DNA of 64,000 nt from Streptomyces sp. NK08204 (GCF_020400585.1 NZ_JAINVF010000011.1:163077-227076), one strand, 5' to 3'; counted from the stretch's first letter, positions 1 to 9,141 are shown. Notes: generated by a model not told the origin, from the sequence alone. Program-made: numbers and translations.

Positions 1-614
1 AGATGACCGATCTCGACACGTGTCCTGATGGCGCGGACCACTTCGGTCAGACCGACGACGATGGCCATGACGCCCACTACCAGCGTGAGTGTCGCGATGG
101 AGGCGAACGGCATGACGATCATCACGATGCCGGCCATGGTGCCGATGATGCCGAAGGCCACGTGCCAGCCGCGCGCCGGCATGGTCTGATCGGAGGCCGC
201 CGCGACCGTCTCCAAGGTGCCCCGCAGCAGCCAGCTGAAGCCGATCCACAGGGCGAGCAGGAAGACCGACTCGAGGGGGCCCCGGAAGCAGATCAGTCCC
301 AACAGGACGGAGACCGCGCCGGTGATGAAGTGCAGTACGCGAAGGTGCCGGGGGACGTGGGTGCCGAAGGCGGCGGCGAGTTGGAAGGCACCGGTGGCCA
401 GCAGGTAGACGCCGAAGAGCACGCCGACGACGCGTAGCGTCTCGCCCGGCCAGACCAGGGCGATGACGCCCAGGGCGATGGTGGCGAGGCCCATGGTGAG
501 CAGGATCTGCCAGCCCATGTTCGCCAGAGCGGTGATGCCTTCGACCGCAGGACCTTCTTGTGGTTCGGTGCCACGTGGCGGAACGAAACCGGGGGAATCG
601 GAAGAAGATGTCAT
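1..614 (-). CDS. HdeD/DUF308 family membrane protein (3' end outside window)
   Basis: The reading frame starts at an ATG at 614 preceded by a strong ribosome site (AAGGAGG about 7 nt upstream) and stays open to the window edge, giving 204 visible residues. After a polar N-terminus of about 30 residues the protein is a run of hydrophobic helices, including LLTMGLATIALGVIALVWP and FGIIGTMAGIVMIVMPFA, with small charged turns. This is the usual plan of the six-helix HdeD/DUF308 membrane proteins, linked to acid or general stress in enterobacteria and of unknown role in actinomycetes. Only the 3' end is missing. It is the first of a set of minus-strand genes but lies about 220 bp beyond the P450 operon and has its own start signals, so I do not assign it to that operon. 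Confidence 0.8.
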   Translation of the reverse strand, partial: MTSSSDSPGFVPPRGTEPQEGPAVEGITALANMGWQILLTMGLATIALGVIALVWPGETLRVVGVLFGVYLLATGAFQLAAAFGTHVPRHLRVLHFITGAVSVLLGLICFRGPLESVFLLALWIGFSWLLRGTLETVAAASDQTMPARGWHVAFGIIGTMAGIVMIVMPFASIATLTLVVGVMAIVVGLTEVVRAIRTRVEIGH

Positions 615-836
615 GGCACCTACCTCCTTCTGTGAGCACCGTCGTCACATCACTACATGTCCATCGTCACCCGATCAGTCTCATCTCGCTCGGCAGGGAG
701 GGCAGGGGACCGTGGCGCATGCGGTGTTCCGGGCAAGCTCCTCCGTCCTGCGGGAGCCGGGGTGCGTTTCCGCCGGACCGTCCGATGCCGGCGGCCAGGC
801 ACAGTCGTGGTGTCCCGTTCGGGTGAACGACGGCAT

Positions 837-1880
837 TCACGTGTGGGGGGTGATGACGGCACGTCCTTGGATCCTGCCGTCGTGCAGGAGCTGGTAAGCC
901 TCGTTCGCGCGTTGCAGGGGGAAGTGCTCGACCAGCACCTTGATCTTTTCCTGCTGGGCGAGCGTGATCACATCCATCAGTTCGGTGAGGGAGCCCCAGT
1001 AGGGCGAGGCGACCGAGCACTCGTGCGGCGGGCTGGAGAAGTCGACGGGCAGGGCTCCGCCGCCGAGTCCGACAATGGTCAGGTGCCCGAGCACCCTGGC
1101 CACCCGGGCAGCCATCCGCAGGGTCGCGTCCATGCCCACCATGTCCAGCACGAGCTGGGCGCCCTGCTGCGCCGTCATGTCCCTGATGCGCGCGATCGCC
1201 TCGTTGCCAGAGAGCAGAGCTTCCTCGGCGCCCAAGCGCTGGGCGGTCTCCAGCTTGCCGGCGTCGGTGTCCACAGCGACGACGGTGGTCGCCGCGCTGA
1301 GCGCGCGCAGGATCTGGATGGTCATCTGGCCCAGACCGCCGGCCCCGATCACGACCGCGGTCGAGCCCGGTCCCAGTAGGTGCAGCGACCGCTTCACAGC
1401 GTGATAGCCGGTCAGTCCGGCGTCGCTGAGCGGGGCGGCCTGGCGGGGGTCGAGGGCGCCGAGCGGAATCAGGTAGCGCACCGCCGGGACCAGCAGGTAC
1501 TCGGCCATGCCGCCGTCGTGTCCACCGCGCAGGCCCGGACCCTCACCCGCGCGCTTCTGGCAGTAGTTCTCCTGGCCCCGACGGCAGTTGGCGCACCCTC
1601 CGCAGCCCCAGGCGCCGTAGACGATCACAGGGTCCCCGGGCTCGAACCCAGTGACGCCCGGTCCCAGCTGCTCCACCCACCCGGCGTTCTCGTGCCCGAG
1701 CGTGAAGGGCAGATTCGTGAAGCCGGGCAGCGGTCCGGGTGCCTGCATGATGTGCAGATCGGAGTGGCAGGCACCGGCACCCGCGACCTTCACCAGGACC
1801 TGGCCAGGGCCGGGCCTGGGTACCGGCACCTCGCGCAGCTCGGGCGGTTGCCGCCAGCCGACGAGTTGAAGAGCCCGCAT
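837..1880 (-). CDS. Zinc-dependent alcohol dehydrogenase (MDR family)
   Basis: This 347-residue protein belongs to the medium-chain dehydrogenase family. The catalytic zinc site shows as GACHSD near residue 37 and GHEN near residue 62. The structural zinc loop CGGCANCRRGQENYC and the nucleotide-binding VIGAGGLGQ are also present. It resembles the secondary-alcohol dehydrogenase ADH-A of Rhodococcus ruber in layout, including VYGxWGCG and the SPYWGSLTELMDV segment. It lies 23 bp downstream of the P450 gene with its own ribosome site (AAAGGA), and is the last gene of a ferredoxin-reductase-P450-dehydrogenase operon. I infer that it oxidises the alcohol made by the P450 to a ketone or aldehyde; the substrate is not visible. 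Confidence 0.88.
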   Translation of the reverse strand: MRALQLVGWRQPPELREVPVPRPGPGQVLVKVAGAGACHSDLHIMQAPGPLPGFTNLPFTLGHENAGWVEQLGPGVTGFEPGDPVIVYGAWGCGGCANCRRGQENYCQKRAGEGPGLRGGHDGGMAEYLLVPAVRYLIPLGALDPRQAAPLSDAGLTGYHAVKRSLHLLGPGSTAVVIGAGGLGQMTIQILRALSAATTVVAVDTDAGKLETAQRLGAEEALLSGNEAIARIRDMTAQQGAQLVLDMVGMDATLRMAARVARVLGHLTIVGLGGGALPVDFSSPPHECSVASPYWGSLTELMDVITLAQQEKIKVLVEHFPLQRANEAYQLLHDGRIQGRAVITPHT

Positions 1881-1903
1881 GGCGATCCTTTACGCGACGC
1901 TGG

Positions 1904-3172
1904 TCAGTCGCGGATGCCGTCGATGTCGACGAGGACGTGCCGCGGCCCCCGGAAGATCTGGTTGTGCCGGTACGGCGGCGGGTCCTCGACCAGCCGGGGG
2001 TTCTGCACCCGGCGGACGAACTCGCCGACCGCAATCTGGACCTCGAGTCGCGCGAGCGGGGCGCCGAAGCAGAAGTGGATGCCCTGGCTGAATCCGAGGT
2101 GCTGGTTGTCGCGGCGCTCGAGGTCGAGCTCGTCGGGGTCGGTGAACCGTTCCGGGTCGCGGTTGGCCGAGCCGTACGCCAGGAAGATCGGCGCTCCCTT
2201 GGGGATGGTGGTGCCGGCGATGTCGATGTCCTCCACGGCGGAGCGGGTGTGCCAGAACTGCACCGACGACTCGTAGCGCAGCAGTTCCTCCACCCCGGGC
2301 ACGATCAGGTCGGGCCGGCGGCGCAGCTTCTCCAGCGCGTCGGGGTGGCGCAGCAGGGTGAGCACGCTGTGGGCGATGAGGTTGACCGTGGTTTCGTGTC
2401 CCGCGAAGATCAGGAGCAGGGCATTGCTCGCGAGCACCCCCTTGGACATCCGTCCCTCCGGGCCGTCCTCGTTCACCAGCGCGGAGAGCATGCCCGGGCC
2501 GGGCTGCCGGGCGTAACGGTCGAGCAGCTCGCCGGCGAACTGCCCGAACTCCTGCACGGCCTGGCGCCCCCCGGCCTGCCTGCTCCGTATCTCTTCGGAG
2601 GCGGCTTCCGGACCGAAGTCCAAAGCGTCCAGAGCCGTTTCGATCCACTGGTGGAAGCGCGGCTCGTCCTCCAGCGGCACGCCCAGCACCTTGCAGATCA
2701 CCGTCACCGGCAAGGGGTAGGCGAAGTCGTCGACGGCGTCGATCCGGGTCTTGCCCTTCATGTCGTCCAGGAGGCCGCCGACGATGCGGCGGATCTCGGG
2801 CTCCAGGTCGGATATCAGGTCAGGCGCATGAGGCGGCCCGACGAAGTGCGGCATCATCGTCCGGCGGTCCCGATCGTGCTCGGGCGGATCGCAGGTGATG
2901 ATGTTCGGCTCGGTCAGCGCTTCCCTGATCGGCTCGTCCACCGGCTCGGCCGGGCCCTCTGCCTGGGTCACGGCCGGGACGGGACATTTCCTCGGGTCCG
3001 AACTGACCCGGGGGTCGTGCAGCAGCGCGACGATCTCCCGGTAGGTACTGACGACATAGGTACCGTCCGGCTGCCGCGCCACCGGTTGCTTGCGCAGTTC
3101 CTCGTAGAACGGGTACGGGTTGGCGCGGTTGGCGTAGCGGAGGGCCTGCTGCCAGGGGGTTTCCTCGACCAC
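1904..3172 (-). CDS. Cytochrome P450 (class I bacterial type)
   Basis: The 422-residue protein has all P450 signatures: the I-helix oxygen-binding FAGHETT, the ExxR motif in EELLRYES, and the heme-thiolate loop FSQGIHFCFGAPLARLE near the C-terminus, whose Cys is the axial ligand. It uses a GTG start with GGGAG about 9 nt upstream. There is no fused reductase, so it needs the ferredoxin and ferredoxin reductase encoded directly upstream on the same strand. The complete redox chain followed by an alcohol dehydrogenase is typical of a catabolic hydroxylation route for a terpene, alkane or small ring compound, though biosynthetic tailoring is possible. CYP family and substrate cannot be fixed by reading alone. 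Confidence 0.93.
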   Translation of the reverse strand: MVEETPWQQALRYANRANPYPFYEELRKQPVARQPDGTYVVSTYREIVALLHDPRVSSDPRKCPVPAVTQAEGPAEPVDEPIREALTEPNIITCDPPEHDRDRRTMMPHFVGPPHAPDLISDLEPEIRRIVGGLLDDMKGKTRIDAVDDFAYPLPVTVICKVLGVPLEDEPRFHQWIETALDALDFGPEAASEEIRSRQAGGRQAVQEFGQFAGELLDRYARQPGPGMLSALVNEDGPEGRMSKGVLASNALLLIFAGHETTVNLIAHSVLTLLRHPDALEKLRRRPDLIVPGVEELLRYESSVQFWHTRSAVEDIDIAGTTIPKGAPIFLAYGSANRDPERFTDPDELDLERRDNQHLGFSQGIHFCFGAPLARLEVQIAVGEFVRRVQNPRLVEDPPPYRHNQIFRGPRHVLVDIDGIRD

Positions 3173-3223
3173 GAGGCTTCACTCCCTCTTCTCTAGTCGA
3201 TGCTGTCCGCCCCGACGCGCGCG

Positions 3224-4627
3224 TCAGTGGTGGCGCGGCCGGAACTCGGCCGTCCGCTCGCTCGGGACGTGTCCGGTCAGGACGACGTCGGGGATCGCCG
3301 TCGGGACCCTTGGGTCCGGGAACTCGGCCGGCATCGGTTTCGTGTCGGCGGGCTGGTCCCAGCCCGCCGGTGGAGGCGGGAAGGGACCGGATTGCTCGAT
3401 CAACTTCCCGTAGTGCTCCAGCCACTTGCCGTGATCGAAGGTGACGGCGGCGACGATGCGGCCCCGGTGACCGTAGGCCGCAGCGAAACGGCGCTCCTCG
3501 ACCGATCCCTGGGTGAAGACGATCTCGTCACCGAAAGGCGGCACGCCGACGGACTTGATGTTCACGCCGAACTGACCGGACCAGAAGCCGGGCAGCAGCA
3601 GATGCGGACGATAGTGGGGCTCCAGGTTCACCATGTTGTGCGCCGCTACCTCCGCACCGAAAACAGCGTTGTCCCAGTGCTCCATCGCCAGGAACTGGTA
3701 CTCGTAGAGCACATGCGGCGCACGCGCCACGTCCCCTGCCACGTAGATGCTGTCGGTGACCACACCGTTGATGTCGAAGGCGCGGCCACCGGCATCGCAC
3801 CCGACACCCCAGAAACCGGCCGCCAGCCCCGAGCCCTTCAGCCATTCCACGTTGCGGATCGACCCCAGCGAGGCCACCACCACATCGGCGTCGACAGTGG
3901 CTCCGTCAGACATGTGCGCCCGCCGCACATGTCCTTCGGAGTCGCCCTCCAGCGATGACACGCCCAGCCCGCAGCGCAGGTCCACGCCGTGATCACGCTG
4001 CATCTGCGCGGCGATCTCCCCGATCACCCCGCCCAGCGCACCGACCAGCGGCGCCGAACCCCGCTCGACGACGGTCACCGGGATGTCGAGCTCCCGGCAC
4101 ACTGAGGCCACTTCGGACCCGATGAACCCGGCGCCGATGACCAGGACCCGCGACGGCGGCTCAGCCAGCTCCTTCTGCAGCTGCGCGGCATCGTCACGCG
4201 AGCGAATCGTGTGCACCCCGTGCAGCGCCGCCTCGGCCGGGTTCGGCCACTGCCGCGCGCGGGTGCCCGTCGCGATCAGCAACCGGTCGTACGGAACCTG
4301 CTCCCCGTCGGCCAGGGACACCTGCTTGGTCGCACGGTCCAGCCCGACGGCGGCCACTCCGAGCCGCCAGTCCGCGTCCACTTCTCGCATGCGGGGCAGC
4401 TTCGTGTGGTCGGCCGGCACCCAGCCCTTGAGCACCTGTTTGGACAGCGGCGGACGGTCGTAGGGCTCGTACGGCTCGTCCCCGATGATGGTCAGGGAAC
4501 CGGTGAAGCCCTCCTCGCGCAGGGTCTCCGCGGCCCGCAGCCCGGCCAGAGAGGCACCCACGATGACGATTCGGCCGCTGGCCCGGAACTCCCGGACCAG
4601 CTCCGCGACCGTTGCCCGCAGAGTCAT
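3224..4627 (-). CDS. NAD(P)H-dependent ferredoxin reductase (FAD, rubredoxin-reductase type)
   Basis: The 467-residue flavoprotein has two dinucleotide-binding folds: FAD at IVIVGASLAGLRAAETL near the N-terminus and NAD(P)H at VLVIGAGFIGSEVASV in the middle. It also carries the family segments ATGTRARQWP and YVAGDVARAP. The start is placed at MTLRATV because that ATG overlaps the ferredoxin stop as ATGA, which implies translational coupling; a longer frame to 4687 would overlap ferredoxin fully. It would pass electrons from NAD(P)H to the ferredoxin at 4624-4842 and so to the P450 encoded 51 bp downstream. The protein is 60-70 residues longer than a typical P450 ferredoxin reductase, mostly at a Pro-rich C-terminus (PPPPAGWDQP). 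Confidence 0.9.
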   Translation of the reverse strand: MTLRATVAELVREFRASGRIVIVGASLAGLRAAETLREEGFTGSLTIIGDEPYEPYDRPPLSKQVLKGWVPADHTKLPRMREVDADWRLGVAAVGLDRATKQVSLADGEQVPYDRLLIATGTRARQWPNPAEAALHGVHTIRSRDDAAQLQKELAEPPSRVLVIGAGFIGSEVASVCRELDIPVTVVERGSAPLVGALGGVIGEIAAQMQRDHGVDLRCGLGVSSLEGDSEGHVRRAHMSDGATVDADVVVASLGSIRNVEWLKGSGLAAGFWGVGCDAGGRAFDINGVVTDSIYVAGDVARAPHVLYEYQFLAMEHWDNAVFGAEVAAHNMVNLEPHYRPHLLLPGFWSGQFGVNIKSVGVPPFGDEIVFTQGSVEERRFAAAYGHRGRIVAAVTFDHGKWLEHYGKLIEQSGPFPPPPAGWDQPADTKPMPAEFPDPRVPTAIPDVVLTGHVPSERTAEFRPRHH

Positions 4628-4842
4628 GGCGCCTCGCCCCGCTTCGCGCCGTCCAAGCGGTCGATCACGATCGCCTGCACCGGGCACGCCGCAGCAGCTC
4701 GCTCGACCTGCAGGCGCCGCTCGTCGTCGGGGTTCGGCTCATAGGTGAGCGCCTCCTGACCGTTCAACCTGAAGACCTCGTGCGCCAGATACACGCATTG
4801 CGCGTATCCCTGGCACCGATTCAGGTCCACGACGATCCGCAT
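4624..4842 (-). CDS. Small [3Fe-4S]-type ferredoxin
   Basis: This 72-residue ferredoxin has the spacing of P450 partner ferredoxins: Cys in RCQGYAQC (C-x5-C), then a distant CPVQAI. The missing fourth Cys suggests a [3Fe-4S] cluster. The start is placed at MRIVVDL (4842) because GGAAGGAG lies 8 nt upstream; the frame extends another 18 residues to 4896 without a ribosome site. It is the first gene of the operon and its stop overlaps the reductase start. It should carry electrons from the reductase to the P450 in the cytoplasm. Confidence 0.9.
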   Translation of the reverse strand: MRIVVDLNRCQGYAQCVYLAHEVFRLNGQEALTYEPNPDDERRLQVERAAAACPVQAIVIDRLDGAKRGEAP

Positions 4843-5469
4843 GGGCAGACTCCTTCCGCTCTGCCTCCGCCCCACGGCGACCATCGACCCGGTCATGCAG
4901 CCTCGATCATGAAGCCCAGGGCCGGTTTCTCAAGCCTCCCGTCAGGCGACGGGGCCGGATGCCCCACCCGCCGCCCCGGCCAGGCCACCGAATGAGCAGG
5001 TTCGGTCCGGTTCGCTGCGCCGCTTCCTTCACCGTGACGCTTGTCGGCTGTGAGCGTGAGCGTGGGCGCGGGCGTAACCAGAAGGAGGCGCTGCATCGAC
5101 GGTGTCGGCATCAGGGTGTGCCCCGGTCGTCACGCCCTAAAAAAATACTCGTCCCGCCTTCCGGCGATCGCAAACCCGCCTCTGCGGCGAACTGGATGCA
5201 TCCGTGGCTTCGAGCCCTTACTCCCCGGGCTGAGGCGATCTCCGGGCCGCTGAAGTTACCGATCACCAGGCCCGCTCCGGCCGCCGTCCCGCCAACCCGC
5301 CAACCCGACCGCGTCCTGGCGCTTGCGCCGAGTGGACACACACTGCTGTGGCCAGGGCGAGGAAGGCCGGCGTGCCGAGGGGACGGCGACGGGCAGCTCG
5401 CGCTGAAGAGCGCCATCTGTTGGCGCTCGCGCCAGCCGGTCAACGGTTACCTTCGCCACTTCGACATTT
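4843..5469. other. Gene-poor stretch between ferredoxin operon and operator pair
   Basis: I find no convincing gene in these 630 bp. Frames on both strands lack a recognisable family, hydrophobic core or well-placed ribosome site. At 5290-5305 the octamer CGCCAACC occurs twice back to back. An A-rich run (CCCTAAAAAAATAC) sits near 5140. The stretch is the only upstream region available to the minus-strand P450 operon, so its promoter is probably here or at the operator pair just beyond. Confidence 0.4.
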
Positions 5470-5518
5470 CCATACGTCGTATGGTAACAATGAAAACGCG
5501 CTTCCATACGACGTATGG
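5470..5518. promoter_or_regulatory. Pair of 15-bp palindromic operators
   Basis: Two near-identical palindromes lie 34 bp apart centre to centre: CCATACGTCGTATGG at 5470-5484 and CCATACGACGTATGG at 5504-5518. The same element, with slight changes, occurs four times around the tetR/CYP102 promoters at 9138-9265. This suggests that the TetR protein at 8440-9141 also binds here. The pair sits about 90-140 bp upstream of the secreted-protein gene and about 630 bp upstream of the ferredoxin operon in the other direction. Which of these it controls is not shown. Confidence 0.7.
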
Positions 5519-5606
5519 AACTGCTCGCTCGGACCACGCCGGGCGTCATACATCGCCTGACAGAACCGCCGTTGGCGCAGATCACCCCCCTCGGGAAGGA
5601 AAGATC

Positions 5607-6002
5607 ATGAACAAGCTCGCGAAGCGCATCGCCCTCGCTGTCTCCTCCGTCGCGGTCGCCGGTGCCGCCGTCCTCGGTGCCGGTGGCACCGCTTCGGCCG
5701 CGCCCCTTGCGTCCACGCACGCCCAGCGCCCGACCGACGGGGCCGTGGCCGCTGATTACAGCTGGGACCACGGTGTCGGCTACCTGCTCGAGCGGGGCTA
5801 TTCCTGCGACGAGACCCGCGGCTGGCACCGGGACCGCCACGGCAGCGATTCGACCCGGCACGACTGCGACGGGCTCTACTACCGCGATGGTCACTTCTAC
5901 CGCTGGGAGGACGAGGGACACGGCTGGACGTCGACAGGTCCTACCGCCACGACGGGAACCGCTGCGAGCACGACGGCGGGGGCAGGCACCACCATGACGT
6001 GA
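5607..6002 (+). CDS. Small secreted protein, function unknown
   Basis: The 131-residue product starts with a classical signal peptide: MNKLAKR, then a hydrophobic Ala/Val core, and a likely cleavage at TASAAP near residue 33. GGGAAGGA lies upstream of the ATG. The mature part is rich in Asp, His, Trp and Tyr (DYSWDHGVGYLLERGYSCDETRGWHRDRHG...). Its two Cys are about 28 residues apart and could form a disulfide; the end is a Thr/Ala/Gly-rich tail. I recognise no enzyme family. Small exported proteins of this sort are common in Streptomyces. It lies downstream of the operator pair at 5470-5518. Confidence 0.72.
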   Translation: MNKLAKRIALAVSSVAVAGAAVLGAGGTASAAPLASTHAQRPTDGAVAADYSWDHGVGYLLERGYSCDETRGWHRDRHGSDSTRHDCDGLYYRDGHFYRWEDEGHGWTSTGPTATTGTAASTTAGAGTTMT

Positions 6003-6263
6003 GCCGCGACGACCGGTGAGACGGGTATCGGCCATGTGTGCAAGCAGTTCCCCTCGGCCCTGTCCCTGCCGGCGGCGGGGATCCGTCTGGCGGTCGGGGG
6101 GCGGCGTCCCCGACCGGCGGCCGAGTGAGTGCAGCGCCACTCCTCATGCGGTGCGCCGGTGCCCCCCGGCGCCCGCGCCCTGCCGTACCGCCTCCGCCCG
6201 CGCTGCCTCTTCGCCACAGGCCGGTGTGAGGCACTGCCGAGCCATACCCGGGAGCGCAAGCCG

Positions 6264-6685
6264 ATGAAGAAGTTCCTGAAGGTCGTAGAACGGCGAGTGG
6301 CCGTGCAGCCGGTCGTCTCGCACGTCTACTCGTTGCCCCTCTGCGTACGTCTGCGCTGCGAGCCCGCTGATCCCTATGTCGTCCGTGCCGCCTTCTTCGT
6401 CGACTGTGACGAGCCGGTCGAACGGATCCTGGGGCGGGATCTTCCGGCTGACGGGCTGGAGGGTTCCGCAGGCCACGCGGACGTCCGGATCTGGTCGGCC
6501 GCAGGGCGGGGTGACGAATCGATCTACATCGCCCTCGGGTCTGCCGCAGGCACCGCTTGCTCGAGGTCCCCGTGCAGGACATCTCGTCCTCCCTTCAGGA
6601 CACCCAGGCTCTGGTGCCACGGGGGACCGAGTTCGGACTCATCGACCGCGATGCCTAACTGGCACACCTCCTCCCCCGAGGCTGA
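6264..6685 (+). pseudogene. SsgA-like sporulation/division protein, frameshifted
   Basis: The frame from ATG 6264 (MKKFLKVVERRV) reads as an SsgA-like protein up to about 6557 (DEPVERILGRDLPADGLEG, then DVRIWSAAGRG and IYIALGSAAGTA). It lines up well with the intact paralogue at 7294-7719. Similarity then continues one frame over (LEVPVQDISSSLQDTQALVPRGTEFGLIDRDA), which indicates a one-base deletion near 6557. A second lesion is the TAA at 6656-6658, after which LAHLLPRG still matches the family's LAHLLAGG end before TGA at 6683. Two independent defects favour real decay over a sequencing slip. Confidence 0.75.
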
Positions 6686-6725
6686 CCACCGACCATCCAT
6701 GCTCAGAAGTAAAGGAACCACTGGC

Positions 6726-7055
6726 ATGTCCCAGTACCAGCTTCGCGTCTACACCCTGTGCAGCTCTGACGCGCTCTCCGCCTACGAGAAAATCTGGGCC
6801 CAGCACATTCCCGGTATGGCCAAGCACCGGATCACCACCCACGGCGTCTGGACGGGGCCCGCGGCGCCCGGAAACGAAACCCCCCGGCTCTACGCCCTCG
6901 TTTCCTACAGGGACACCGACGACGTGCGGGAACGACTGGAGGCGTACCTGTCGAGTCCTGAGTTCCGGGCGGACATGGAGGGCTTCGACACCAGCCAGAT
7001 CGTCGGCCTCGACGAAACCCTGCTGACGCCCACCGCGGACTCACCCTTGCGCTGA
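6726..7055 (+). CDS. NIPSNAP-like dimeric alpha-beta-barrel protein
   Basis: This 109-residue protein starts MSQYQLRVYTLCSSDALSAYEKIWAQHIPGMAKHRI. That is the opening beta strand (Q-L-R-x-Y-T-L) and helix of the NIPSNAP/ferredoxin-like fold, followed by the second strand pair (RLYALVSYRD) and a C-terminal helix (AYLSSPEFRADMEGF). The ATG has AAAGGAA about 9 nt upstream. Members are often small accessory or enzyme-associated proteins of unclear function. It sits between the broken and intact SsgA-like genes, and I see no functional link to either. Confidence 0.7.
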   Translation: MSQYQLRVYTLCSSDALSAYEKIWAQHIPGMAKHRITTHGVWTGPAAPGNETPRLYALVSYRDTDDVRERLEAYLSSPEFRADMEGFDTSQIVGLDETLLTPTADSPLR

Positions 7056-7293
7056 CGGTCGGCCTGCGACGAGTGACGCGGCCAGAAGGGCCGGTGCCGG
7101 CAGTGGTGGCCTCGACTGCTCCCGTCGGCCGGGCGCCTTTGCGGCGGCACGAAGAACTGCTCCTGCGGGTGTCCTCGTGCCGACCGCCACCGGTCCTCGC
7201 AGTAACCACGTCTCTGTGCAGCTCCTTTGAATCCGACGACAGCCCGTCCGATGGCCCTCCCCGGACGACTCGAAGCACCAGGAGTAAGACCCG

Positions 7294-7719
7294 ATGAAGT
7301 CATGGAGAACTGTGATCCAGGGGCTACCTGTGAAGCTTGTCGGCGTGCATGCGACGTCCTTGCCCGTGCTCATGAATCTGCGGTACGAGCCGAGTGATCC
7401 CTATGTGGTCCATGCCGCATTCACCACCGATGTCGACAGCGACGAGCCGGTGGAATGGATCATCGGGCGCGATTTGCTGATCGACGGCCTGGAGGGCCCC
7501 GCCGGCGAGGGAGACGTTCGCATATGGCCCGCCGGCGAGGAGGGCTGCCGCGACTTGTACGTCCTTCTCAACCCGCCGTCCGGTACGGCCCTGCTCAAGG
7601 CCCCAGCGCAGGAATTCAAGGCGTTCCTGCAGGAAACGGAGGCAGTGGTGCCCCGGGGGGCCGAGCTCGGCCACAGCGACTTCGACCGCTTGCTGGCTCA
7701 CCTCCTCGCCGGAGGGTGA
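7294..7719 (+). CDS. SsgA-like protein (SALP), cell division/sporulation
   Basis: The 141-residue protein has the SALP pattern: an N-terminal beta-rich part (LPVLMNLRYEPSDPYVVHAAF), the conserved WIIGRDLLIDGLEGPAGEGDVRIWP block, and the C-terminal LKAPAQEFKAFLQETEAVVPRGAE...LLAHLLAGG. SALPs are found in morphologically complex actinomycetes, where they help place and control septation and spore-wall synthesis. CAGGAG precedes the ATG by about 8 nt. It is a close relative of the broken copy 1 kb upstream, so the locus is a former tandem pair. I cannot assign it to a named ssg gene. Confidence 0.88.
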   Translation: MKSWRTVIQGLPVKLVGVHATSLPVLMNLRYEPSDPYVVHAAFTTDVDSDEPVEWIIGRDLLIDGLEGPAGEGDVRIWPAGEEGCRDLYVLLNPPSGTALLKAPAQEFKAFLQETEAVVPRGAELGHSDFDRLLAHLLAGG

Positions 7720-8439
7720 GTCCCGTCAGGGTGCGACCTGATGCAGGCACACGGACGTCTGCGCCTCGGTGTTCACCGCCATGGTGAGTGGATGTCCGCA
7801 GCCGTGGCGTCGAGGGCGGCCGGGCCGAAGCCAGCCTCGGTCAGGATGTTCGCCGCGACTCCGCGGCCGACCCGCCCCGGTGAGACCAGCCGCCGCGCAG
7901 CAGCAACCCGCAACCTGCGTCGCAGCGCCCGCCTTCCCGCGCTCCATAGCGCGCCGCTCATCGGCAGGCTCCGCCGCAGGGACACACATGAAGACGTTCG
8001 GTACGTCGTCGTGGTGCGCCCTGCAGCGAAAGACTGGCCGCCGTTTGTCCGCATCGCGCTCGCCTCGCAAGCCCGCTGGTGGACGACGGCCGAGTTGCGG
8101 TCAGCCGTAGTGCTGGCCGAGCCTGCTGAACCGCTCGACTCATGGACGGCTACCGGGACGGGCGGCTGCCCGATGAAGAGATCTCGCTTGAGTGAGCGGC
8201 TTCAACGCCGACCGTGCGCACGTCGGGCCCCGCTCCCCGAACCCTGACGGGCTGTACACGCCGGTGCAGCGTAACGTCGTCTTGTGGACTTCCCTGCGGA
8301 CAGTCTCGTGTCCCGTGCCGCGTGCGAGGTCAGCCTGCGGGCAAACCAGCTGATCCATGACGTCGAGCGGTGCCTGCAGCGTGAAGTTGCCGAGGCCTGG
8401 GAAGACCCCGTGACGCCGGCGGCGCCAACGAGGTGTGGC
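7720..8439. other. No supported gene; possible Nudix-like remnant on + strand
   Basis: About 720 bp lie between the SsgA-like gene and the convergent tetR gene. One plus-strand frame around 7980-8130 reads HEDVRYVVVVRPAAK...ARWWTTAEL, which faintly recalls the DVRY...LRW...EL end of Nudix hydrolases. It has no Nudix box and no good start. I treat it as decayed sequence at best. No hairpin or repeat stands out. Confidence 0.3.
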
Positions 8440-9141
8440 TCAAAGGCCGGCGGCCCGGCCGTCCCGTTCGCCGGTGAGCCGGCTTTCCAGACCGGTGATC
8501 AGCGTGTCCATCACGAGGCGGAACATGTGGTCCTGGTCAGGACCTTCAGGGGCTGTGTCCGCAGAGTGCGGGTCTGTGTCCCCGTCACCGTCTTCACCAT
8601 CGTCGAAGCCGGGGGGCTTGAGGGTCGACCACTGGCGGAGCGAGCCGTTGAGTTCGGCGGCGAGGACACCGATGACGACGGCGACCATCAGCGCCGCGAT
8701 CTCCGAGACCTCTGACTGCGGAACCCCGGCAGCCTCCACGATCGCGGTGAGCTCGGTCCAGAACGGGTCGTCGGGCTGGATGAAGTCGGGCTGGTGGCTG
8801 AACGAGTAGGCCATCAGTTCGGGGTGACGGTGCGCCAGGGTCCGGAAGTCCGTTGCGAGCAGGCGGATGCGCTCCTGCCAGGGCGCATCCTCCAGCGTCA
8901 CGGTGCGGAACTGGGCGCCGACCATTCTCGTCACGCCGCGCAGCACCGCTTCCTTGTTCGGCACGTGGTGGTACAGCGACATCGGGTTCGCGTCGAGCAC
9001 GGTCGCGAGCTTGCGCATGGTGAGCGCCTCGACCCCGTCCTCGTCGATGAGCCGCAGGGCGGCGGCGTAGATCCCGGCCTCGGTCAGAGGCACGTCCCTC
9101 TTCCTCGTTCCCCGCGGGGGACGCCTCACCTTCTTTTCCAT
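8440..9141 (-). CDS. TetR-family transcriptional repressor
   Basis: The 233-residue protein has an N-terminal helix-turn-helix (LTEAGIYAAALRLIDEDGVEALTMRKLATVLDANPMSLYHHVPNK) and a longer C-terminal ligand-binding region of the TetR_C type. A Gly/Asp-rich acidic loop (DDGEDGDGDTD) lies near residue 180. It is divergent from CYP102, an arrangement also known for the repressor BM3R1 and CYP102A1 of Bacillus megaterium. One operator-like box (9138-9152) covers its own start codon, so autorepression is likely. No proper ribosome site precedes ATG 9141; the mRNA may be leaderless or the start slightly different. Confidence 0.88.
   Translation of the reverse strand: MEKKVRRPPRGTRKRDVPLTEAGIYAAALRLIDEDGVEALTMRKLATVLDANPMSLYHHVPNKEAVLRGVTRMVGAQFRTVTLEDAPWQERIRLLATDFRTLAHRHPELMAYSFSHQPDFIQPDDPFWTELTAIVEAAGVPQSEVSEIAALMVAVVIGVLAAELNGSLRQWSTLKPPGFDDGEDGDGDTDPHSADTAPEGPDQDHMFRLVMDTLITGLESRLTGERDGRAAGL

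Noticed and set aside
5290..5305. CGCCAACC doublet as another copy of the aldDH/acs element
   Set aside because: Its period is 8 bp, not 11, and it is not at the same distance from a related gene, so I treat it as chance.
7980..8130. Nudix hydrolase gene
   Set aside because: Only a faint resemblance to the C-terminal strand; no Nudix box, no start with a ribosome site.
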